Shown here in pieces: positions 54,182 to 64,000 of a stretch of 64,000 nt of DNA. The translations under genes were made by a program, and so were the position numbers. The DNA is from Camillea tinctor (lineage: Eukaryota > Ascomycota > Sordariomycetes > Xylariales > Xylariaceae). The DNA lies in the NCBI GenBank assembly GCA_022578605.1, contig MU394052.1, positions 558,001-622,000 on the forward strand, given 5' to 3'. The notes under the pieces are model-generated. The model saw nothing but the letters and a program-made list of their open reading frames with translations. It searched no databases and was not told the origin of the DNA. Within the stretch, counting starts at the first letter, position 1; each line of letters opens with the position of its first letter.

Positions 54182-57071
54182 GTCGAGAACTTAGCACACA
54201 CACAGTCTCGAAAAAAAGAAAACGGCTGTTAGATCTAGTGATAGGCATCATGCCCGGCAAGGCTGCGAAGGTCGGAGGCGCGATGTTGACTTGGAAACCA
54301 CTCGATTGGTCTGTTTCGGTCTTGACCATGCATTCTTGAGCTGTGTGATCAGCAAACCGGGCGCACAGCTAACGACGCCAGACGCCAAGATCACAGTCTT
54401 TTATAGGTTCGGCTTCCCTCTAGGTCGTCCGATTGTTGGCTCCTCGGGGCAACACAATCTAGAGCTCGCTCAGACACTAGTTCAACGGCAGTTGAAAGGC
54501 GTCTCCTTTTTTAAGGGGCGGCTAAGTAGAGGCATTAGATGACTTCAGCACTGATAGGTGGGAAGTGGTCTAGAACGCTAGGATCTCGTATTTCATGTGC
54601 ATCCAGCTTGCATTACTACCAAAGTCAATAGCATAGGCTTCGTAACAATTATTACGCTGAGGTCTGTTTGGATCAAATATTTTCAACGAGCGCTGGCTCT
54701 ATGCAGCATCAATAGCCGATCGGAACTTCTCGTTCGGAACGGTCGCCCAAGCGCGCGGCCAGCGTACATATGCGAGTGAGAAAGTGCGATATGGTTGTAA
54801 AGTCCAAGTTGTCAGCTTGGTTGGGTGGCCAAGATGCCTGACTCAACCTCTAACAGCCATTGCCTACCTACATATGCACGAGTGGTTGACATACATGTAC
54901 CGGTGTATCGTTTCTCAGTACCCCTTATAATCCGCAGGCTAACGCCACGATGCCACCGTCGAAACCTTAAGGGACCCAACTACTTAAGTACCTAAGTAAA
55001 GTTAAGTGATTCCCTGAGAATCACGGGTTGGTGGCAGGCACATGGCTGGCGAGGCTGGCGTAAGATACTGTGATGAGTTCGAGGCGATCACCAACACCAA
55101 CTCTTGGCAGTCGTCTTCTCGGTGCCTCCATTCCCCATCAGGCCTATAAATCTCCACCTCTTGGGTCGCCAATTAACGCCATCTGCGCCTCCCTGCAAGG
55201 CAATTTGCCGTTCCGGGTGTGGAGAGCCCCTTGGCCCCTTGAGCCAAACTCGGTTCGCTCGGCTATTGTGGAATAGTATACTCAAATGCTTACATGTTAT
55301 GGTACTGCTCACTGCTATAGTTATAGTAGCACATTGTGGGATGCTATATGCTGCTGGACCATTAGGGGCATCGAGAGTAAGACAGCACGACAAACTCGGT
55401 TCTTCTATCGTCGGTTTTCTTTTCCCCTAAGACTCGAAATCATTTCCACAACCTCGCCAAAAATAAGCAAATTTATGTTATCATAAGCAATCTAACTATG
55501 GTGCGCTTTTGAGATGATCGACCGATCTATCTGATTGCAGCAGGGCTTTATTTAGCTATGTAACTGACCTTTGGAGACTAGGCACATCTATACCCTGCTA
55601 ACCTACCCTAGTGTAGGTTTCTTTCCTGGTATGCAAGTTAGCAGTACTACATATAATCACAATACTGCAACATTATGGACTTGCAACGTTATGCCCTCTT
55701 TTGTACATTCGAGTGCGCATAAGATATGCGAAGGCTCAGCCACTCAGTTTCAAGCTGGTCACTCGTGTTTCCATTACATTGATTTCAGCTTGGAAAAGAA
55801 CAAAGAACAAAGAACGAAAAAAGAACACAGTAGATCTTACACATCAATTGGTCCTCTTCGGTCCGCAAAAATCTTGTCTGCTCCCAGTTCAGTTGAAAAG
55901 TTGCAGGTTTCCTCCAGAACAGACAGGAAAAAGGAAGCAGGGGAATTGACCAATCATCTTGTCTCACTGCCTTTTTCTCCTTCCCCTTGTCGACTAGGGT
56001 CGCACCCAAGCAATCTATCCATGTCTAATATATGGGGACTGCGGGCGGTCCGGAGAGTTAAGCCCCTGCAGGTTGGTAAAAGAGGTGGAAGTCCTGCCAA
56101 AGAGATCGCAGATAGGAGCATGCATACAAACAGTACTGCAACCCTATCTTAGAGCCAAAATGAGAATATGGCAAGTATGGCTAACTAAGTGTGTACGCAA
56201 GCTGTGCGTTAGGCTCTTGGTAAACTCCGTTGATCAACGGTTCAGGGACATGCCTCCACGGTCGAGTCCAGGGTGTTTCTGCGTTTCCCGTTCCTCTTTC
56301 TACCAACCTCACCTCCACCAGCACGATTCATTCACACAACATCATCCTTCTCCACTACACCCTCCCCCTCCACCCTATTCTACGTACCCTTTGCCTTTGC
56401 TTTGCTTAATTGTTCGTCTCTTTCACCGTGTGGCTACTCACTAGTAATTCATTCATCCTCATTTTTTTTTTTTAACTCGGCGCCGTCTCTCGTGGTGTCT
56501 TAATTATACCGGTCCCCCATTGGCATTTTCCTACTTTTTTTGTCTTAGAATCTGAATTGTGTTTCTCTCGGCGGCATCTTTGTCTTGAATTCGAATCGAC
56601 ATATATTAGATACGATTCTCATTATCGATATCTAGCTAGCTATTACATTCCTTGTCGTGTATTACTCTTCCCACTCAAACGACTTTCGCAGCTTTCTTTT
56701 GCTACATACTATCTGAGGCTAAAAACCACATTTCCTGGAACCCTCCTGGAACTCAATTCTACAAATGACGATCTCATAATCTTTAATACTATAATATCCG
56801 GACTGGAGTCTGGGACTCTTGGCCGCCTGCTGATATATGTGCCTGGATCTACACGTCCGGGCGCCGACCCATTGTCCTGGAAAGTTAAACTTCCCCTGAG
56901 TCGAGCCACGCTGCTCAATCCTACCGAAATCCGTTTGCATAAGATCAAGGACAATCGACCCAAGAACTTCCATAACACAACATTTCTTTTTTGAAGGGCC
57001 AAGGAGACGAAATATTGCAACTGGGGAATTCCCCTTTGGGTTGTGGGGTTGTGCCGTGGACAGTTCACAAG
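54182..57071. other. 2.9 kb intergenic region
   Basis: Frames are short and most start at non-ATG codons or overlap; none resembles a known family. C/T-rich sequence appears at 56270-56540, and the final 80 bp should be the leader of the protease gene. No repeat of note was seen. Confidence 0.5.
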
Positions 57072-58686
57072 ATGCATCGAGGCTTAATCTTCCTCCAGCT
57101 CTCATCATGGTTCGCTAGCATTCATGCACTCGTTCCATATGCCTCTTCGGAAGGATATGGGAGAAACGTAGGGAGGTCTGCACCCGGTGCCAACCCGGTA
57201 GCACGTGGCGGGTTCGTCACATTTAAATTGGTACAGACAGGACCCGACGTAAGTTCAACCAACTCGTATAATTTTGAGACCCAAGTGGTTTACTGACGTG
57301 ATGGCTATGATCAGTCTGACGATCCGCCAGCCGGTATGGTCTCTCGAGATGCTCAAGGCCAAGCATACGGTAGAAGATCAATCTGGTCGCGGATAAGAAA
57401 GGCCGCTGTGTCCGAGAGGGATAATGATTGGACAATACTCAACGCCGTGGAACCGACAGTGGACAACAGTGCTAGGATTGAACAAGATGGAACCGACTAC
57501 TCCTATTTTGTGGAAGCCAAGTTAGGTTCAGACGGCAAACCATTGTACATGCTTCTCGACACAGGCGCCAGCACGACTTGGGTTATGGGCTCTGGCTGCA
57601 CATCGGACGCATGCAAATCTCACAGCTCTTATGGACCAAACGACTCGAAAACCTACTTAGACACCGGCAAGACTTATTCCGTTGAATATGGTACTGGTTC
57701 TGTCAGTGGGCATGTGATCACAGACACCATGTCTATTGCCGGTCTTTCTGCTACTGTTTCATTTGGGGTCGCCAATACCACTTCAGACGAATTCAGTGAA
57801 TTTCCGTTTGATGGCATCCTAGGTCTATCCATGAGCCCCGATACCTGGCTTACGGCAATCAAGAACGCCAGTCTGATTGATGCCAATATTTTTGGCATCA
57901 GCCTAGCGCGGGCTGCCGATGGCACAAATGACGGAGAAATCGCCTTTGGTGCGCCGAACCCAGAGAAGATGGAGGGAGATATCACGTACACCCCACTCAA
58001 AGCAGGATCAACGTGGACCATCACTATGGACGGCGCTACTGTAGATGGCAAAGCGGCCGGGTTCGATAGCAGAGATGCGTACATCGATACCGGTACGAGC
58101 TTCATCTTTGGTCCACCAAATGACGTGAAAGCTATTTATGGGATGATTCCTGACTCAGCTCAACAAGACTCAGCGACATGGTCAATTCCTTGTGATAGCA
58201 ACGTTCCGGTTGCCCTCACCTTCTCAGGAACGAGCTGGACCATATCATCCAAGGATTTCGTGTCTGGGCCGAACAGCGACGGCGTTTGCACGGGTAAGAT
58301 TTACGGTATGGAATACGTGAAGGGCGCCTGGTTAGTGGGAGACACGTTCCTGAAGAATGTCTACAGTGTGTATGATATGGACCAACGACGCATTGGTAGG
58401 TTCCCACCTCTATTCACGTCGACTTGGTGATAATGCTAACCCAATGACAGGATTCGCTGCCAAGGCACCGGCTTCCAACAGCACACAAGACACTTCGAAT
58501 TCAACGACTCCCACGTCCACTGCCGGCACTTCAACAAGCACAGGCAGCTCAACTACGTCAGGAGCAGGGCTTAATGGCCATGAGACTACGACAGCAGATT
58601 CATCATCCTCAGGGGAGATGCTAGTAGCTGGGAGTCAGCTAGCTTTCGTCATCTTCATGATTTCAGCCATCGCTATGATCACTTGA
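57072..58686 (+). CDS. GPI-type (yapsin-like) aspartic protease
   Basis: Three exons (57072-57248, 57315-58395, 58451-58686) give 497 residues. A signal peptide occupies about residues 1-19, and a propeptide with basic residues (RRSIWSRIRKAA) precedes the mature domain. The two catalytic Asp motifs are LLDTGAST (Asp141) and AYIDTGTS (Asp317); the flap tyrosine is in SVEYGTG (Tyr184). Conserved FDGILGL and WLVGDTFLKNVYSVYD complete the pepsin A1 fold. After the catalytic domain come about 70 residues rich in Ser and Thr, then a hydrophobic C-terminus (LAFVIFMISAIAMIT) that fits a GPI attachment signal. The protein is probably cell-surface anchored and may process cell-wall or secreted proteins. 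The donor GTAGGT at 58396 and acceptor GACAG at 58450 give the last junction. Confidence 0.94.
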
Positions 58687-59542
58687 ATTTAACAGTCCAT
58701 ATTGGGCTTCCCACTTTACGACATATGTCATGAAGAATTGGCCATGTTTCGAAACAGTAAGCACGAGAGAAGAAGGAAAGAAGAGAAGAAAATAAAACAA
58801 AATAAAACAAAAATATAAACTATAGCTTCGAAGGAACGCCTCCCTGGGCAATGGTATGCAAATAGGCAGGTCAGGGGATATGTCTCCATTATAGAGGTTT
58901 CAGGGACTGATCTAGGTTTACCATGGTGCAGCTGATGAGAAGAGGAAGACTCATCGATAGATACCCATGGTGAAAAGCAAGTCAAAGGGAAAAGCCACGG
59001 CGGCATTGTTCATGTGAACCCCTTTAGTGTTATATATGTATAGAAACATGTAATAGAAAAAATGTATTATTCGATTCGGCGCTGCCACCAAACTCTATCA
59101 CGGACCTAGCTGTCTAGTTTGCTCCCCATTGAAGTAACTTGAGTGCTATGTATATGACTTGATAACTAGGCTGTAAAGATCAGATGTATACATTTGGTAC
59201 ATAGGATAGGATATACATAGGGGAAGGAGGAGGAATGGGATTCGATTGTCTTGACCATAAAAGGCAAGGAGACAAGAACAAAAGGGGGTTATGTGCGATT
59301 AAGACCGAGGAACAGGGGTAACCCCTGAGACTTTGTCAAACTGGGAAAGAGTACGTACTTTTAATCACATGGTGATAAGGATAATAAAAGTATGTATATG
59401 TGAGAATGGACCCTGAATTAATAAGTGCCGGACCTGTAAGAGTTAAAGTTAGCAGAGTCGCGAATTGGCGAATTCCTTCGCCCTTATTACTTCTACACTA
59501 AGCATTTACAAAACAACTTGAAGATGCTACCACGATAATACA
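58687..59542. other. Intergenic region
   Basis: The 3'UTR of the protease gene and the promoter of the transporter gene. AT-rich with AAAATAAAACA-type repeats near 58789-58810; no coding frame of note. Confidence 0.6.
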
Positions 59543-61449
59543 ATGGCCAATGCCAAGACACAAAGCTCCAACCGAGAGCAGAAAACGAACAATGGTGACC
59601 ACCACTCCACCGCAGCTCCTAAAAACGAGGAAGAGCACGGTCTGCTCTCTGGAAATCTATCCGACGATGATGGTGATGGTGATGGTGATGGCGAAGAAGA
59701 CGAAGACGGCCTCATAGTCCACCCGGGCGATTCAGATCCTCTTCACACCCCCCGAACACCCAATCGCGTGCGCTTCGACCTGCACCCGACTAACATCCCT
59801 CCACCCGCCAACGGCAACCGCCCGCCGCAAGACTACTTCGACCTCGACGAGCCCGGTAGCCCCGACGATGACCACCACTTGCACTACCACGGGCCCGATT
59901 CGACATCGCGACGTCCCTTGCTCACCGACATCGAAGCGCCCTCGGTGACGCTCGCCAACCGGCTCGAGGAGGAAGACGTGCACGAGTGGGCGGAGCGGGA
60001 GCGCACGCGGCCCAAGTCGGGCCTGCGGTCGGCCTTCATGAACATGGCGAACAGCATCATCGGCGCGGGCATCATCGGGCAGCCGTACGCCTTCAAGGAC
60101 GCGGGCCTGCTGGCGGGCGTGGTGCTGCTGGTGGGCCTGACGGTGGTGGTCGACTGGACCATCCGGCTGATCGTGGTCAACAGCAAGCTCAGCGGCGCGA
60201 ACAGCTTCCAGGGCACCGTCGAGCACTGCTTCGGCCGCCCCGGGCTCGTCGCCATCAGCGTCGCCCAGTGGGCCTTTGCGTTCGGCGGCATGGTCGCGTT
60301 CGGCGTCATCGTCGGCGACTCGATCCCCACTGTCCTCCGCACCGTCTGGCCCGGGCTCGCCGATGTGCCTGTCCTTGGTGTGCTGGCCGACCGCCGCGCT
60401 GTCATCGCCATCTTTATACTGGGTGTCAGTTACCCCCTGACTTTGTACAGGGATATCGCCAAGGTGAGAGACATACAGAAAGAGAGAAAACCCCCCGCTA
60501 CGGAGAGAGAGAACACATAAGTGGTTGTTAGGTGTTTTTTATTTAATATGCCACAATGCTAATTCGGAACCCGGATGGGGGATAATAGTTGGCTAAAGCG
60601 AGCACGCTTGCGCTCATTAGCATGGTCATTATATTAGTTACGGTCGTCGTCCAGAGCGCCCTCACGCCGAAGGAAGAAAGGGGCTCGTTTACCACGCCGC
60701 TGCTCACGGTGAACGAAGGGATATTTCAAGCCATTGGGGTTATATCATTTGGTACGTGTTTTCTTCTTTCCGTCGTCCCTATATCTTACAGAGTCGCGAA
60801 AAAAAAAAAAAGAGACCAACCAAACCTGCTAACTACTATTACAATAGCCTTCGTCTGCCAACACAATTCCCTCCTCATCTACGGGTCCCTCAAGACGCCG
60901 ACAATCGACCGCTTCACGACGGTGACGCACTATTCGACAGGGGTCTCGATGCTGGCGTGCCTGGTCATGGCGCTCGCGGGATTCCTCACCTTCGGCGACC
61001 GCACCAAGGGCAACGTGCTAAACAACTTCCCGGCCGACAACACCATGGTGACGGTGGCGCGGCTGTGCTTCGGGCTTAACATGCTGACGACGCTGCCGCT
61101 CGAGGCCTTCGTCTGCCGCGAGGTCATGCTACACTACTACTTCCCCGGAGAGCCCTTCAGCCTGCCCCTGCACCTCATCTTCAGCTCCGCCCTTGTCGTG
61201 TCCGCCATGGCCATAAGCCTCATCACCTGCGACCTCGGCGTCGTGTTCGAGCTCGTCGGTGCCACGAGCGCCGCCGCCCTCGCTTACATCCTTCCCCCGC
61301 TGTGCTATATTAAGCTCAGCTCGCGCTCGTGGAAGACGTACGTCGCCATGGGCGTCGTGGCGTTCGGCTGCGCGGTCATGTTCATCAGCGTGCTGCAGGC
61401 GGTGGGGAAGATGATAAAAGGCGGAGGCGAGACGGCTCAGTGCGTTTAG
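59543..61449 (+). CDS. Vacuolar amino-acid transporter, AVT type (AAAP/SLC38-like)
   Basis: Three exons (59543-60463, 60589-60751, 60848-61449) give 561 residues. The first 150 residues are soluble and acidic (DDDGDGDGDGEEDEDG, then a His/Asp tract), typical of cytosolic tails of AVT proteins. About eleven membrane helices follow, beginning at SAFMNMANSIIGAGIIGQPYAFKDAG, the AAAP signature. Later signatures are CQHNSLLIYGSL, FLTFGDRTKGNVLNNF and GLNMLTTLPLEAFVCREV. This resembles yeast Avt-type vacuolar exporters (Avt2 to Avt4 subgroup) that move neutral amino acids across the vacuolar membrane. Specificity cannot be read. Donor and acceptor pairs GTGAGA/TAATAG and GTACGT/AATAG keep the frame. 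Intron 2 contains a run of 13 A residues. GC content in exon 1 is much higher than in the flanks. Confidence 0.93.
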
Positions 61450-64000
61450 GGGTTACAGGACTAGAGTAGATTACTTGGTTACGGGTATGGTTATTATGGT
61501 TACGGCGTTTTGTTATCATCAATTATGCTTTACATTGTACTAGTCATATCTATCGGGTGGTATCCGGGAAGAAGGGTAACAGGAGAGGGAATGTGTGCAT
61601 CATGCATTTTTATTGGGATCATGTGTTGAGGATTCATTGCTAGACAGATAGATAAGTCGTTTTTGTATAAGATTACTAGATTTATACAAGGACGTTTTGT
61701 CGTTAAAAAGAACTTATACCTCTTAGTTACAAGCCCTTATGTATTGCGAATGTTTCATCTGTCTTAAACCTTTTCTTTGCTTCTATCCTCTATGGTGTTG
61801 GTTATATTGCCCTTTGTAGACCCCAGAGAGAGACGGAGAGGGACAGGAGAAAGGACCCAGATCGTCGGGATCCGCCCATCTGCAGCTTATACTTACACCA
61901 CCTACTTATGTACCTACCATTATGTACAACACCTCCACCACCACTTACTTGACCAATACACCCTCCTCTTCATCCACATGCTCTTTAAGTTTCCGGTCCT
62001 ACCTAGTTTCTCCCCCCACAGCAGGGGTATTCGGACAACATTTTAGGCCGATTACTATAACCTATGTGTATACTGGAAGAGAGCCATGTAAGAACTACGT
62101 CAAGCCCATGACGGCATCCGCCTTGGCTTTTCGGCAGGCTCCTCCTCTAGTTGTAAGTTTCCAGTCCAAGCAGACTGAAATAGGTTTAGATGCGATGCGG
62201 GTGCTATGCGTTTTGGCCCTGACCTTCCCTATCGCGTAGCGCGGAGAGACCTGCATTGCATACCTACTACGTATGTACTTACACACAGTACAGTACATCC
62301 CGAGGTCCTAGCTGCATAAGAGTTGGTGCCAGGGAGGCGAGGAAGGGTAGGTAGGTAAGGTACATACTAACCTAGGCAGTTAGTAGTTGTAGACAGGCAT
62401 CGGTAGGACTTGGTGTCTGTCTTATCTTTAGGGGAGCAGTGGGTGTAAGACCTACATATACCTAGGTTAGGTACTAGGTAGTTTACACACACCTAGGTAA
62501 CTTATGTATCCACTTACAGCTTATTGAGGACCTTGGATAGATGAACCCTATAGAAGGGTCACATTACCTACCAGCCTAATCTATACGTATCAAGCATAGG
62601 TCTGACACATATGTAAGTGTCTATTAAGACCTGTGATCGATCGAGGCTATGGTAGCCGTGTTGTTAGTAGGTTATAGCTCTAACCAGCTTCGATACATCG
62701 ATCAATCTGTATTTGATGTGCGTAAGGTTATGTAGGTCATTATAGCATAAAACCCTTTCAACTGTATGAAGAGTATATGTATGTTGTATTGTATTCTATA
62801 TCCTACCCACAAGTTTTCCGGACTTAGGACTTTATTCATGCTGGTATCGTTCATTCACTCACTTACACATACATACGCTCATCCCGTCTTCCAACCCCCG
62901 CCAACCGACCAGTCAACCCACTCACACCTTTCAAAGCACATTTAAAATATTCCGCACCTATGTAATCAAGAAGGTCAGCTAGGTAAGTCACCTAACTAAT
63001 AAGTAGTTCAACCCAGTTAGCTTTATCGCATAAATAACGTGCGGTGACAAAGTCACGGGGCAATGAAAACTACGGATGGAGCCTTCTTGACCTGGCCTGA
63101 CCCTGGAAAACCCCCGAGACCCTCTCTCTTCCCCCCTTCCCCGTTTGGGGCGGCGAATAGGATCATACGTATGTTAGTACGTAAGGGTGAAAAGGAAAAG
63201 AGACCTATGTATGGGTGTGGGTGGCCTGACCTTTGTTCGACCTATCCACGCGATCTTATTAGTGAGGTGACCCAGCCCCTAGTCTAATAAGTGAGGCACA
63301 CACACATCTACACTGGGGGATCGGACGGTGGGCGGAAACCAAGAAGCTCTCTCTATCTATCTCACACACACATACATAGACGTAGACTTGCTCGCATTCG
63401 ATTATAGGTAGGTGTGGTTGGTCTTGCGGGCGCCCTGTTTTATAGTGAAGGTGGGGGAAGGGAACAGGAAGGGATGAAAACTTACGTCTACATATGTTAC
63501 CCCACCGGTGTCTTTTCTAACTCTATCCACTCACAATATAGGGAATGCGAGAAAAAGAGACAGGGAAAGTACATGCAAGGAAGTTTGTCTATTCCTCCAC
63601 CACCATCACCGCCCTTCAGATACAGATTGAGGGGGTGGAAACTGATTCAAAGGAAAAAGAAGGATGACCCCGCTTCTAGCTTGGGGGTTTTTTTTTTAGT
63701 ATAAAAGGAAGAATAAGAGAGCTAATTCATACCTGTTGACCTATGTATTATATAATCTAGATAGATGCTTAGATATACACCGTTAGATATATCTATATAT
63801 ATATCGTCAAAGTTTCCCTCTTCCTATTTCTCGTTGTGTTAGTTCTAATTACATCACACACGTACGATTACAGCATACGAACACTTCCCTTGTCCTCACT
63901 TCTCTTCCTTAAACTGTTCCTCTATCCAGAGTAAGTCAACCCTTCTTAATAGCATTGATGATATATGTCGCCTACCTTCCTCTTCCCTTCTCCTCTTTCG
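61450..64000. other. Non-coding window end
   Basis: It starts with the transporter 3'UTR. Dense TAGGTA/CCTAGGT near-palindromes occur at 62340-62520 and 62940-63000. No gene was recognised. The last 150 bp are pyrimidine-rich, with a CCAG/GTAAGTC-like context near 63928-63940, as expected for the promoter or 5'UTR of a plus-strand gene beyond the window; this is inference. Confidence 0.5.

Noticed and set aside
54600..54840. Possible tRNA-like GGTGGCCAAGATGCC segment
   Set aside because: No cloverleaf or paired A and B boxes could be drawn around it. No other tRNA or 5S rRNA was found by eye in the window.
59986..60531. Antisense and shifted frames over the AVT gene
   Set aside because: Products of the very GC-rich first exon; no independent support.

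Overview
The window looks like nuclear DNA of a filamentous ascomycete (Pezizomycotina, probably a Sordariomycete). The coding regions are moderately GC-rich. Genes are split by short introns, mostly about 50 to 170 nt, with GTAAGT/GTATGT-type donors, CTAAC/CTAAT branch sites and YAG acceptors. Every recognisable product has fungal relatives: Pcf11, Get1, Nop15, Rud3, Trm9, yapsin-like protease and vacuolar AVT transporter. The species cannot be named from the sequence alone. Nineteen protein genes can be supported. All intron boundaries were placed by eye from reading-frame continuity plus splice consensus, and every model given keeps one open frame.

Layout. Positions 1-4400 are gene-empty. 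A PA-TM-RING ubiquitin ligase (4.4-6.2 kb, minus) and tubulin cofactor B (9.1-9.9 kb, minus) follow. A gene-poor 6 kb stretch (9.9-16.2 kb) rich in short tandem repeats comes next. After it come a Myb/SANT protein (16.2-17.7 kb, plus; its expected start codon is GTG), Trm9 (19.6-20.9 kb, minus), and a divergent pair of oxidoreductases: an aldo/keto reductase (22.2-23.3 kb, minus) and a Gfo/Idh/MocA dehydrogenase (24.3-25.6 kb, plus). A low-complexity hypothetical gene (28.1 kb) has a convincing 5'UTR intron. Pcf11 (30.4-33.0 kb), a four-TM protein (34.8-35.7 kb), a tiny three-exon SERF/4F5 gene (38.0-38.8 kb) and a secreted cupredoxin (39.4-40.5 kb) follow.

From 42.8 to 54.2 kb the window is dense with housekeeping genes: SMN homologue and Nop15 (divergent), golgin Rud3, a conserved membrane protein of unknown function, Get1 and a PTAR1-like prenyltransferase-alpha-repeat protein (divergent). 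After a 2.9 kb gap come a GPI-type aspartic protease (57.1-58.7 kb) and an AVT-type vacuolar amino-acid transporter (59.5-61.4 kb). The last 2.5 kb is non-coding and probably leads into a gene beyond the window.

Functional themes. RNA metabolism is over-represented (Pcf11 for 3'-end formation, SMN for snRNP assembly, Nop15 for 60S biogenesis, Trm9 for tRNA wobble modification), along with membrane trafficking (Get1, Rud3). These are separate housekeeping genes, not a pathway cluster. I see no secondary-metabolite cluster, intact transposon, rRNA, tRNA, CRISPR or obvious new multi-gene system. The most unusual signals are a strongly over-represented intergenic palindrome TACCTAGGTA, the GTG start of the Myb gene, a GC-AG intron in Nop15, two in-frame stop-free introns in Pcf11 and SMN, and a disproportionately long first intron in the SERF gene.
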